From: JAMLHN01 sp035708745
Lineage (GTDB): Bacteria; Chloroflexota; Chloroflexia; Thermomicrobiales; UBA6265
Length of the DNA stretch: 64,000 nucleotides
Assembly: GCA_035708745.1 (NCBI GenBank)
Contig: DASTFJ010000250.1
Span: 81,187 to 145,186, forward strand
Direction: 5' to 3'
The notes beneath the pieces were generated by a model. It made no database searches and was not told where the DNA came from. It saw nothing but the letters and a program-made list of their open reading frames with translations. Shown here in pieces: positions 1 through 8,027 of the stretch. Within the stretch, counting starts at the first letter, position 1. Each line of letters starts with the position of its first letter. The position numbers were made by a program, and so were the translations under genes.

Positions 1-114
1 TGATTCCTTGGGTCAGCGGAAAGTGCATGACCAGATTGCGCACGTCGAGCAGCGGTTGCTGTCCATCGACGTTGCCGCTGGCGGCAATCGCAGACGTCTG
101 GTTATCGACCGCCA

Positions 115-115
<1 letters not shown>
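1..115 (-). CDS. Oligopeptide/dipeptide ABC transporter ATP-binding protein, N-terminal part (cut by window edge)
   Basis: Only about the first 38 codons lie inside the window. They read from an ATG at 115 and include the stretch LLDVRNLVMHFPLTQG, the usual beginning of the second ATPase (DppF/OppF type) of peptide importers. The ATG overlaps the stop of the upstream ATPase gene in a TGATG arrangement, so the two are translationally coupled and belong to one operon read leftwards. The family energises uptake of peptides at the cytoplasmic face of the membrane. The Walker motifs lie outside the window, so the assignment rests on the start region and on context. Confidence 0.75.
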
Positions 116-1191
<1,076 letters not shown>

Positions 1192-1517
1192 CTTTCGCCC
1201 TTTCAACGGGAATCGAACGTAGTTCTCGTCAGACTAACAGGAGCGTTCCTGCTCCGTTTGGTCATCCGTCACGCACCCAGCGTCGACCGCCGGTCAGCCA
1301 CCATCGAAGCTGCTTTGATTCAACAGAACGGACGCGCGGCGAATATAACACGCCCTCGACGAACCAGAAAAGGGTGTTGCGGCATGCTGAAACATTATCT
1401 CACAGCCGCGTCAGCGAGATTCCAGCCACGCATCAATCCGAATATCGTTTCGTCTGCCATGGGCGGTTTACGGAATCCAGCAACGGCTGCCTGCACCGTC
1501 GATTGCACGCAGGGCAA

Positions 1518-1549
1518 AACACCCACTGGAGTCCAATCCAGTGGGTGTT
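1518..1549 (-). terminator. Intrinsic terminator of the DUF2807 gene
   Basis: A perfect 13-bp inverted repeat (AACACCCACTGGA and its complement) surrounds a 6-nt loop. Read on the minus strand the stem is followed by TTTT. It lies about 30 bp past the stop of the DUF2807 gene, as expected for its terminator. Confidence 0.8.
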
Positions 1550-1577
1550 CCATCGAGAGCCCGTTCGAACGCGACGC

Positions 1578-2312
1578 TCAAGCACCGAGTGCTTCGAACG
1601 GCAACTGCGTGACCTTGGCCGCGTCTTCCGTACTGACCGAAACGGTGCCCGATTCGGTCATGTAGTCGATGACCGCGGCGTCTTCCGCCTGGCCGGTCAA
1701 CGTTTCCGAGAAGCGCACCTTGCTGTGAGCATTGCCTTCGGCCTCGATCTCGATCGTCTTGCTATCGAGCTGCAGTGCGTCGAGGGTGGCATTGTCCTCG
1801 GTTTGGACCTGCTGCGATTCCGCGCTGCCCGCGATCGACACGCTCGCGTTCCCTTCGACCTGGGACTCCAGGCGCTGGACCGCAAGCTTCGTGACTTGCA
1901 AACTCGTATTGTCTTCTACCGAGATCTCGAGCGAATCGACGGTCAGTCCATCGACTTCAGCGGTAACGGCTCCCTCGAGCTCGATTTGCGAGAGCGACGG
2001 AACGGTGATGTGATAGACCAGATCGGCGCCGGACGATTGGTTGTCATCGTCGTTCGGCTCGATCTCCAACGTGTTGAACCACACCTGCACCTGCAGATTC
2101 GAGATTTGGTCCTGCGGACCAGACACCGTCACCGCCGCCGGCGACCCGATGGTGATGATCGCATGCCCGGCTCCCTCGATTTGCAGCTGAGAGAAATCAC
2201 TCACCTCGAACGGCGTGCCATCGGCCTGCGCCGACGCCGACCCATACCCCACGCCCGTCATCAATACGGCCGCGGCCGCCAATGCGCCAATTCTTGACCA
2301 CGACGATTGCAT
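1578..2312 (-). CDS. Secreted DUF2807 (GIN-domain) protein
   Basis: The protein is about 244 aa. It has a signal peptide (hydrophobic run AALAAAAVLMTG type, cleavage near SASAQA) followed by a repetitive beta-rich region. That region alternates phrases such as LEGAVTAEVDG, VEGNASVSIAGSAE and AEGNAHSKV, typical of the DUF2807 'auto-transporter adhesin head' fold, a single-stranded beta-helix. The molecular role of this family is not known; it probably sits outside the cell. The ATG at 2312 is chosen because AGGAGG precedes it by a few bases and because it begins the signal peptide. A longer frame up to 2396 lacks these signs. It is monocistronic, with its own terminator. Confidence 0.8.
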   Translation of the reverse strand: MQSSWSRIGALAAAAVLMTGVGYGSASAQADGTPFEVSDFSQLQIEGAGHAIITIGSPAAVTVSGPQDQISNLQVQVWFNTLEIEPNDDDNQSSGADLVYHITVPSLSQIELEGAVTAEVDGLTVDSLEISVEDNTSLQVTKLAVQRLESQVEGNASVSIAGSAESQQVQTEDNATLDALQLDSKTIEIEAEGNAHSKVRFSETLTGQAEDAAVIDYMTESGTVSVSTEDAAKVTQLPFEALGA

Positions 2313-2629
2313 TTCGCTTCCTCCTGGCGCCGGCTGGCGCTGATTCGTTCCAGCTTGCCTCTCATTTTGTTTGTGCCCGTCCAGGCGTTCACGCATTGTA
2401 ATGAGGGGCGTTCACCACCAGCAGCCCAAAACTCTGGTTCCCCGCACAATATCGGATCGGATCGCTCTTCGTCTCTCCTGCAAATGGAGGGTATTTCGTC
2501 CGAGGCGGTCACTTCAGGCGTCAGCAATAGCTGAGGAGGCCATTTGACGCCGCGCGCTGCGTACGTACGCTTTGCGGACAATTTTTGGGAACGCCCAGAA
2601 TTACATAGAATTTTCGTCCACTGGGTGTA

Positions 2630-2658
2630 TGTACATTGACTCGGAGTCATGCTATTCT
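2630..2658 (+). promoter_or_regulatory. Extended -10 promoter with embedded dyad, driving the structured RNA
   Basis: TGTACA (2630-2635) and TATTCT (2653-2658) are separated by 17 bp, and TG sits one base before the -10, giving an extended -10. A perfect 13-bp dyad, TGACTCGGAGTCA (2637-2649), fills the spacer and is a plausible operator. The start point would fall near 2665, just before the structured region. This is assigned by eye; the -35 matches the sigma-70 consensus at four of six positions. Confidence 0.5.
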
Positions 2659-2664
2659 GCCTCT

Positions 2665-3117
2665 GCATTGGTTTTGCCTAGCCGGTGTGCTGAAGCAGTA
2701 AAGCTCAGTCGCCTCGGTCACAACAGGGAACACGCGGGGCGTGAAGTTCATCCCCCGAGTGATGTGACCGGTACCCAGCGAGACATCCGACGCTACGTAA
2801 GGTATCGTGCGACGGATGGAGAGCTTCGACAGCTCCCGCAGTCGTTCTCGGACGACGGCACTTCCGCAAGGAAGCCCCATTCCTTACGAATGGCGGGGAG
2901 AACTGGATTACGTTCCAGCAACGGCAGCAAAAGTGGCGGTCGAGCGTACGGCGCAACCTTCACGGGCAACGGCGCACGAATCGATTGAAGCCAATCGAAG
3001 CAAAGCGGAACGCAAGTGACGCAATGTGGAGAACGGTGAAATTCCAATCAAATGGACCATGCTGCTGATAGGCTGGTACGTCCCCAAAGGCTTCGGCCAG
3101 AGGGGGCGTACTTTTTT
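2665..3117 (+). ncRNA. Orphan structured non-coding RNA (HEARO/IscB omega-RNA-like candidate)
   Basis: This 850-bp gap between genes is densely folded. Helices I can place are 2715-2722 with 2763-2770 (8 bp), 2784-2789 with 2813-2818, 2821-2825 with 2831-2835, 2841-2845 with 2852-2856, 2861-2865 with 2870-2874 (GCAA tetraloop), 2877-2882 with 2888-2893, 2903-2907 with 2914-2918, and 2981-2987 with 2992-2998. A promoter precedes them and a strong terminator with a UUCG loop closes the unit. No convincing protein is encoded. The opening phrase around 2690-2712 (GTGCTGAAGC, then AAGCTCAGTCGCC) reminds me of HEARO RNAs, the guide RNAs of IscB-type nucleases, which are common in some Chloroflexota. 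That match is from memory and unverified. No IscB, IsrB or TnpB gene lies nearby, so it would be a stand-alone copy. Confidence 0.6.
3076..3117 (+). terminator. Strong intrinsic terminator ending the structured RNA
   Basis: An outer stem, GTACGTCCCC with GGGGGCGTAC (one T-G wobble), encloses a small GGC-TTCG-GCC hairpin and is followed at once by six T residues (3112-3117). It is oriented to stop plus-strand transcription coming from 2665. No plus-strand protein gene precedes it, which supports an independent RNA unit. Confidence 0.88.
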
Positions 3118-3164
3118 CCCCAGGACACCGTTTTCCATGACCCATTGGCACAGTCCAGCCCTAG

Positions 3165-3756
3165 ATGGCGTACGGGTTCGCCCGACCGCGCGTCCTGCTC
3201 ATCGACCGGCGCGGCTGCGCCCTCCTCTTCTGCGCGGCCGGTTCCGATGGGCAGCCGTTCTGGTTCACTCCCGGAGGCGGGCCCAAACCAGATGAGACAC
3301 CGGAAGCTGCAGTTCTCCGGGAGCTCGAAGAAGAAACCGGACTCCGCCACGCCGGAGCTCGAACGAGAAATCTGGTGGCGCACGCTGCATATCCCATTCG
3401 ATGGAGAAGTGCGCGAGATCCACCAGCGATGGTTTCTCGTTCGTACCGATCGCTTTGTGCTCTGCACCTCCGTTTTCGATCAATTGGAGCTCGACACTAT
3501 GATCGAGCACCGCTGGTGGACTGCCAGCGAGCTTCGAGCTACCTCCGACCGAATCGTTCCGGCAGATCTCGGCGCCAGGTTGGCCGATCTGCTGCGCGGT
3601 GGTTCACCCGCGATTCCCGTGGATATCTCGACCGGTCACGTTCGATTGCGGTGTCCTGAATTTCACTGGGTCGAGCTGCATGCTAGGCTGGCGCTTGGGT
3701 GGCCGTGGGCACTCGCCGAACGCCTTCCGATTCAATTGCCATCCTTCAGCATTTAG
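3165..3756 (+). pseudogene. Nudix hydrolase, broken by a +1 frameshift
   Basis: The first frame starts at the ATG at 3165 and contains a full Nudix box: GGGPKPDETPEAAV, then RELEEETGL with the RE-x2-EE-x-G metal-binding pattern. Sense is lost shortly after this box, near 3350-3370. It resumes in the frame one base ahead with LEREIWWRTLHIPFDGEV and WFLVRTDRF, and runs to the stop at 3756. Joining the two frames gives a Nudix protein of ordinary length (about 160-190 aa). One extra base, or two missing bases, would explain the break. It may be a real pseudogene or a base error in the assembly. Nudix enzymes cleave nucleoside diphosphate derivatives; no specific substrate can be read. Confidence 0.72.
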
Positions 3757-3808
3757 AGGAACCGTGAATCCCTCGACACGACCCAACGGTCAAGAGGCAG
3801 CCACGCCA

Positions 3809-4516
3809 ATGCACGTCACAGGACACGACCTCGGCGAAATCCGTCTCTTCGCCCACCTACCGGTCACGACGCTCCAGGCGATTGCCGAGCGAGGCCGCAT
3901 CGAGCGCGTTCATCGCGGAGACTTCCTCTTCTTCGAAGGAGATCCGGCCACCAGCGCCCATTTTCTGCTCGACGGCCGAGTGAAAATCGTCCACGAAACG
4001 GAAGACGGACAAGAAGTCATTCTTCGCCTGGTCCAGACCGGGGATATTTTCGGTGGCGCCGGCGGTTGGGGCGATCGTGTCTATCCCGCGACGGCCATCG
4101 CGTTGGACGATGCCCTCATTTTCATCGTTCCGGTCTCAGCATTCACCTTGCTCCTCACCCGCTATCCCGAATTTGCAATGGCGATGATCCAGGAAATGGG
4201 AACGCGCCTGCGCGAAGCCGAGGCTCGCATTCGCGAATTGCAAGCCGAACGCGTCGAACGCCGCATCGCTCGCACCCTGCTGCGATTGGCCGGCAAAACC
4301 GGAACGAAAACCAACGAGGGCATCCAGATCGAACTTCCGCAGTCCCGCCAGCATTTGGCGGACCTTTCTGGCGCCACGCTTAGCACAGTCAGCCGGGTCC
4401 TGAGCGAGTGGGACCGCCAGGGGCTGATTGTCGCTGGCCGTGAGCGCCTGACCATCGCAAAACCTCATCAACTCGTCATGATCGCGGAAGACGCGACCGC
4501 ATCCGACCAGGATTGA
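3809..4516 (+). CDS. Crp/Fnr family transcriptional regulator
   Basis: The protein is about 235 aa. An N-terminal cyclic-nucleotide-binding-type beta barrel (LFAHLPVTTLQAIAERG, then FLFFEGDPATSAHFLLDG) is followed by the dimer helix and a C-terminal winged helix-turn-helix (LPQSRQHLADLSGATLSTV, then SRVLSEWDRQGLI). No N-terminal cysteine cluster for a 4Fe-4S centre is visible, so it looks more like the Crp/Dnr/CooA side of the family than classical Fnr. An alternative GTG start lies at 3764 behind GAGGA with a short spacer. It is the first gene of a same-strand cluster, and a palindrome with the spacing expected for this family lies just downstream at 4534. That suggests control of the genes that follow, perhaps in response to nitric oxide, redox or oxygen state (inference). 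Confidence 0.88.
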   Translation: MHVTGHDLGEIRLFAHLPVTTLQAIAERGRIERVHRGDFLFFEGDPATSAHFLLDGRVKIVHETEDGQEVILRLVQTGDIFGGAGGWGDRVYPATAIALDDALIFIVPVSAFTLLLTRYPEFAMAMIQEMGTRLREAEARIRELQAERVERRIARTLLRLAGKTGTKTNEGIQIELPQSRQHLADLSGATLSTVSRVLSEWDRQGLIVAGRERLTIAKPHQLVMIAEDATASDQD

Positions 4517-4533
4517 CTTTCCATTTCGCTTCT

Positions 4534-4547
4534 TTGCGCTAGCGCAA
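4534..4547. promoter_or_regulatory. Palindromic operator candidate (TTG-N8-CAA)
   Basis: TTGCGCTAGCGCAA is a perfect 14-bp palindrome between the Crp-family gene and the DUF1858 gene. TTG and CAA are separated by eight bases, as in FNR/DNR boxes (TTGAT-N4-ATCAA). Its place right behind a Crp/Fnr gene makes it a likely target of that regulator. Confidence 0.55.
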
Positions 4548-4607
4548 CGACAACTCCTCACCGAAGTGAGAGCCTGAGACTGAAATGAGAGGTCGCAGGA
4601 GTCGCTG

Positions 4608-4838
4608 GTGCCCAAACACGCGGAAACAATCACGAGCGAAACCGTAATCGATTGGGTAATGACCACCTACCCGAGCACGGTTTCCGTGTTTCTCCACTGG
4701 CGCATGCAGTGCGTCGGTTGCCCAATCGCAAGGTTCGAATCGATTGCAGACGCCTGTCTGATGCACCAGCGACCGGTTGGGCCATTCCTCACCGAGCTCC
4801 GCATGGCAGCAGCTGAAGTCATCCCGGAACAGTTATGA
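4608..4838 (+). CDS. DUF1858 domain protein (ScdA N-terminal-like)
   Basis: This is a 76-aa protein starting at a GTG behind AGGAG. It contains the DUF1858 hallmark CVGCPIARFESIADAC, a CxxC-bearing segment within a small helical domain (residues about 10-70). The same domain forms the N-terminus of ScdA/YtfE-type di-iron repair proteins and occurs as a lone subunit in NO- and metal-related operons. Here it precedes a DUF59 protein and DUF2249 proteins on the same strand, so a role in cofactor repair or redox chemistry is the best inference. Nothing in the sequence shows a catalytic activity. Confidence 0.8.
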   Translation: MPKHAETITSETVIDWVMTTYPSTVSVFLHWRMQCVGCPIARFESIADACLMHQRPVGPFLTELRMAAAEVIPEQL

Positions 4839-4854
4839 CGAGCGCAAGGGAACT

Positions 4855-5166
4855 ATGGAAACAATGACGGAAACCGAAGCCTCCGTATGGGACGTGCTTC
4901 ACAGTGTCATCGACCCGGAGGTGGGTATCAACATCGTCGATCTCGGATTGGTGTACGGCGTCGATATCGACGGTGACGATGTCAAGGTCACCATGACCCT
5001 GACCACACCCGGCTGCCCGCTGCACGACACCATTGCCGAGGCAGTCGATACCTCGATTCACTATTTCGTTCCCTATTGCGAAAACGTTAGCATCGACCTC
5101 GTCTGGGAGCCGCGCTGGTCCCCGTCGATGATTACCGAGGCTGGTCTGAAAGCGCTGGGTTGGTAA
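4855..5166 (+). CDS. MIP18/DUF59 metal-sulfur cluster assembly factor (SufT/PaaD-like)
   Basis: This 103-aa single-domain DUF59 protein shows VIDPEVGINIVDLGLVYG near the N-terminus and the conserved MTLTTPGCPLHDTI motif with the key cysteine, followed by the VWEP segment. The family takes part in iron-sulfur cluster insertion and maturation. I chose the ATG at 4855, preceded by AAGGG, over an upstream in-frame start at 4777 that would overlap the previous gene. The next gene starts two bases after its stop, so this is one operon. Its neighbours suggest it matures or repairs a metal centre in a respiratory or NO-handling system (inference). Confidence 0.88.
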   Translation: METMTETEASVWDVLHSVIDPEVGINIVDLGLVYGVDIDGDDVKVTMTLTTPGCPLHDTIAEAVDTSIHYFVPYCENVSIDLVWEPRWSPSMITEAGLKALGW

Positions 5167-5168
5167 AG

Positions 5169-6038
5169 ATGGCTTCTCCCTCTTCGGTATCCGCGGCCGC
5201 CCCTATCACCCCCAACTGGAAGATCAGCGAGGTGTTGCAAGTTCACCCAGAGTTGCTCGATGTCCTCATCGAGACGGCGCCAGAATTCAAGAAGTTGCGC
5301 AATCCGATCTTGCGACGCGTCCAGAGCAAACTCGTCACCGTGGGCCAGGCAGCCCAGATCGCCGGTCTCGAACCCGCCTATCTGGTCGACCGTCTCAATG
5401 CGGCGGCTGGTATCCAGGGTCCAGTTGCCGACAAGTCCGAGGATTCGAGCTCTTCGATACCGAAACCCGAACCACCGTGGGTAGATGCAGCAACTATCGC
5501 CCAGTGGATCGATGTTCGACCCTACCAGCAACGTGGCGAAGAACCGTTCAGCGCCATCATGGCCGCCATCCGCGAGGTGCCTCGGGGACAGGTGCTGCTG
5601 TTGCGCAATACCTTCGAACCAACTCCCTTGTACGACATTCTCGGCCAACGCGGATTCGAGCACTGGGCGACGCAACTGGGAGAAAGCGACTGGGAAATTC
5701 GCTTCTTCCACGCCGGATCGGCTCGTACGTCGCAGCAACCCGCGAATGCGCCGGACACTGCGCGAGCTCATGACACTTGGGACGACCCCACTTCCACGCT
5801 GACGATCGATGTAAGCGAGCTCGTTCCGCCTGAACCGATGATTCGGATCCTGACCGCCCTCGAGGAGCTACCGGATGGCGCGAGCCTGCTCGTCCATCAT
5901 GTCCGTCGCCCGATGCATCTTTATCCCCGCCTGGATGAGCTCGGATATCACCATGACACCCGCGAGATCGGGCCTGCACAGGTCGAAATTCTCATTGAAA
6001 AGCCTGCAGCCCCAGTCCCGGTGATAGGTGCGCGATGA
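5169..6038 (+). CDS. DUF1858-like plus tandem DUF2249 domain protein
   Basis: The protein is about 289 aa. The N-terminal 75 residues (ISEVLQVHPELLDVLIETAP, then FKKLRNPILRR) are a DUF1858/ScdA-N-like helical domain. Two DUF2249 domains follow, each with the pattern LDVRP or IDVSELVPPEP, a 'Ge.lLl' strand (GQVLLLRNTFEPTPLY; GASLLVHHVRRPMHLYP) and a closing strand with Glu and Ile residues. DUF2249 occurs with denitrification and hemerythrin-type genes; its biochemistry is unsettled. The ATG at 5169 lies two bases behind the DUF59 stop; a TTG at 5160 would overlap it. The stop overlaps the next gene. Confidence 0.82.
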   Translation: MASPSSVSAAAPITPNWKISEVLQVHPELLDVLIETAPEFKKLRNPILRRVQSKLVTVGQAAQIAGLEPAYLVDRLNAAAGIQGPVADKSEDSSSSIPKPEPPWVDAATIAQWIDVRPYQQRGEEPFSAIMAAIREVPRGQVLLLRNTFEPTPLYDILGQRGFEHWATQLGESDWEIRFFHAGSARTSQQPANAPDTARAHDTWDDPTSTLTIDVSELVPPEPMIRILTALEELPDGASLLVHHVRRPMHLYPRLDELGYHHDTREIGPAQVEILIEKPAAPVPVIGAR

Positions 6039-7381
6039 CAGGCGGTCCCGGGGGGCTGAGCTCGAAGCACGGCCCGGCACTCGATCTTCCCGGTCGTTTC
6101 ATGGCGCTCGCCATGCTGATGCTGGCCGTGGTTGCCGTGGTGTCCCCCTGGGCGTATCGATGGCTCATCGATGGGTTCTATGCCCCACAACTCCTGGCGT
6201 TCGTCCATCTCAACACGCTGGGCGTCATCGCGGCCGTGCTCATGGGAGCCAGTTACCAACTCGTCCCGGTGGTCTTGCAGACCCCGATCGCCTCAGTGCG
6301 GCTTGGCCGCCTGTCGTTTTGGTTCTATCTCGCGGGCATCGTCCTGTTCCTGCCCGGTCTGCTCGAACATTGGCGTCCCGGCATAGCCGCCGGTGCCGCG
6401 TTGGTGTTCTCAGCGTTGCTCGTCTATCTCGGTATCGTGGCGCTGACTCTGCACCGGGCGCCATCGTCCGATGTGGTCTCCTGGCACATCGCCGTTTCAC
6501 TCGTCGGCTTGGCTGGAGGCATTGGGGCCGGTTTCCTGCTCGCGCTGAACAAGGGCGCGGGATTCCTCGAGTCCGCAACATTTCGCGTGCTCGCTGCTCA
6601 CGCAACGCTGATGCTGGCTGGCTGGGTCATCATCATGTTGAACGGAGTGGCCTATCGCCTCGTCGGCATGTTCACCCTGTCCGAAGACCGCCTGTGGCGC
6701 CCGGTCGCGTGGGCTGAGCTCGCATGCTCTGCTTCCGGCGCGTGGCTCCTCGCTACCGGCCTCCTTCTGAATGCCCCCCGGTGGTTGCTCGCGGCTGGAG
6801 CGCTAACGATTGTGGGTGGCCAAGCGCTCTTTGGCGCCCAACTGATCCATCTCTACCGAGTGCGCCGCAGGCGCGGATTCGACATTCATATTCAGTTTGC
6901 GCTGGCGGCAATCACCTGCGGGCTACTCTGTTCCGGCTTGCTGGCCGGAGGTCTCCTTACTCACCGTTCGATCGACTCGCCCGTCTGGATAGCGGTGGGC
7001 TGGCTGGCAATTTCCGGAGTGGCCATTACCGCCATTCAGGGGTTCTTCTACAAGATTGCGACCTTTCTCATTTGGCTACACCGATATGCACCCATCGCGG
7101 GCCGCAGCCGCGTTCCTCGTCTCGAGGATCTGTACGACCGGCGAATCGCGAAGACTGGTTGGGCGTTCTGGGTATCCGGGCTGGCGAGCTCGCTCGTCGC
7201 CATCCTAATTTCGAACCGTTCCCTGGCAACGGCCGCGGGTGTCGTGGCACTTGCAGGGTTGGGTTGTTTTCTCGCAAACGCCGGGCGTATCGCCGCACAC
7301 GCGCGGCCCGGCACTGCGGGGAGTGAATTTTCGGCTCGGATTCGGTTTTCCGGAACGGGCAAGGAAGGACAGGTTTCATGA
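6035..7381 (+). CDS. Polytopic membrane protein, NnrS / heme-copper oxidase subunit I-like
   Basis: This 448-aa, strongly hydrophobic protein has roughly 12 membrane segments. Several helices carry conserved-looking histidines: AFVHLNTLGVIAAVLMGASY, then QLVPVV; VSWHIAVSLVGLAGG; AAHATLMLAGWVIIMLNGV; and IHIQFALAA. These patterns recall NnrS (a heme/copper membrane protein of NO metabolism) and distant subunit I-type proteins. The full six-histidine heme-copper site is not evident, so it is probably not a terminal oxidase. It overlaps the DUF2249 genes on both sides in ATGA junctions, so translation is coupled. A role in NO, heme or quinol handling under the Crp-family regulator is an inference from context. 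Confidence 0.65.
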   Translation: MTGGPGGLSSKHGPALDLPGRFMALAMLMLAVVAVVSPWAYRWLIDGFYAPQLLAFVHLNTLGVIAAVLMGASYQLVPVVLQTPIASVRLGRLSFWFYLAGIVLFLPGLLEHWRPGIAAGAALVFSALLVYLGIVALTLHRAPSSDVVSWHIAVSLVGLAGGIGAGFLLALNKGAGFLESATFRVLAAHATLMLAGWVIIMLNGVAYRLVGMFTLSEDRLWRPVAWAELACSASGAWLLATGLLLNAPRWLLAAGALTIVGGQALFGAQLIHLYRVRRRRGFDIHIQFALAAITCGLLCSGLLAGGLLTHRSIDSPVWIAVGWLAISGVAITAIQGFFYKIATFLIWLHRYAPIAGRSRVPRLEDLYDRRIAKTGWAFWVSGLASSLVAILISNRSLATAAGVVALAGLGCFLANAGRIAAHARPGTAGSEFSARIRFSGTGKEGQVS

Positions 7382-7623
7382 CCGACAAGACCGCTGCTAC
7401 CGTCGAGGTCGACGTGCGAAACATGGTGCCACGCGAGCGGCATCCGTTGATTTTCGCCACCATCGATGAGCTCGCCGCCGGCGAAACGATGCTGCTCATC
7501 AATGATCACGATCCCAAGCCACTGTATTATCAACTGATGGCCGAGCGCGCCGGTCAGGTTGGCTGGGAATATATCGAAAACGGCCCCACGGTTTGGCAGG
7601 TTCAAATCACAAAGCTCGGTTGA
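7378..7623 (+). CDS. Single-domain DUF2249 protein
   Basis: This 81-aa protein consists of one DUF2249 domain: VDVRNMVPRERHPLIFATID, then the diagnostic LLINDHDPKPLYYQL and a terminal WEYIENGPTVWQVQI strand. The Asp-His-Asp core is intact, unlike in the double-domain protein upstream. It overlaps the membrane protein gene by an ATGA junction and closes the cluster. The family is frequently found beside nitric oxide and nitrite reductase genes, and the neighbours here fit that theme. Confidence 0.85.
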   Translation: MTDKTAATVEVDVRNMVPRERHPLIFATIDELAAGETMLLINDHDPKPLYYQLMAERAGQVGWEYIENGPTVWQVQITKLG

Positions 7624-7723
7624 ACTCGTAACGATTCGGCATCTGGCGACGTTGTGTCGCCCGATGCCGCCCGCCAATCCCTAGGCAGGCCGCAACCGCA
7701 CCCACGTGCGCGGACAAGACTTT

Positions 7724-7963
7724 GTGACGAACGAGCAACGCAAGCGACATGGCGCCGGTGGGAAGTCGGAAGACTCAGCGTCCCGCCCTCAACAGCAACT
7801 CGATCGACCGCCCAAATCGGGTACCGGTCGGGTCGTGCAAGGCAATCCGGAAAAGAAAACATCGTCAGAACGTCCAGATGTTGTCGAGGAAGCATCGGAA
7901 GATTCGTTTCCAGCAAGCGATCCCCCGAACTGGGCAACCGGACAGCAACGAAACCCCGGATGA
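7724..7963 (+). CDS. Small acidic-tail protein with DSFPASDPP motif
   Basis: This is a hydrophilic, probably disordered protein of about 79 aa. Its end reads VVEEASEDSFPASDPPNWA, a C-terminal motif I recognise from many small uncharacterised bacterial proteins. No function is known. I chose a GTG at 7724 preceded by GGACAAG; another in-frame GTG lies at 7706. The coding case rests mainly on the motif. Confidence 0.55.
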   Translation: MTNEQRKRHGAGGKSEDSASRPQQQLDRPPKSGTGRVVQGNPEKKTSSERPDVVEEASEDSFPASDPPNWATGQQRNPG

Positions 7964-8027
7964 CACCAACCGAAGCGAAGAGCCTTGGTTTCCTGGCTCA
8001 TCCCGATGTGCGAAATGAGTTTCACCG

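Noticed and set aside
2690..2820. Cobalamin or other known riboswitch
   Set aside because: The conserved boxes of the common riboswitch classes are not visible, and the unit ends in a terminator before any intact gene.
2807..3019. 70-codon plus-strand frame within the structured RNA
   Set aside because: No ribosome site, no family, and it runs through several perfect hairpins, so RNA is the better explanation.
6035..7381. Terminal oxidase or nitric oxide reductase large subunit
   Set aside because: The full set of heme and copper histidines in the canonical order is not seen; only scattered helix histidines are present.
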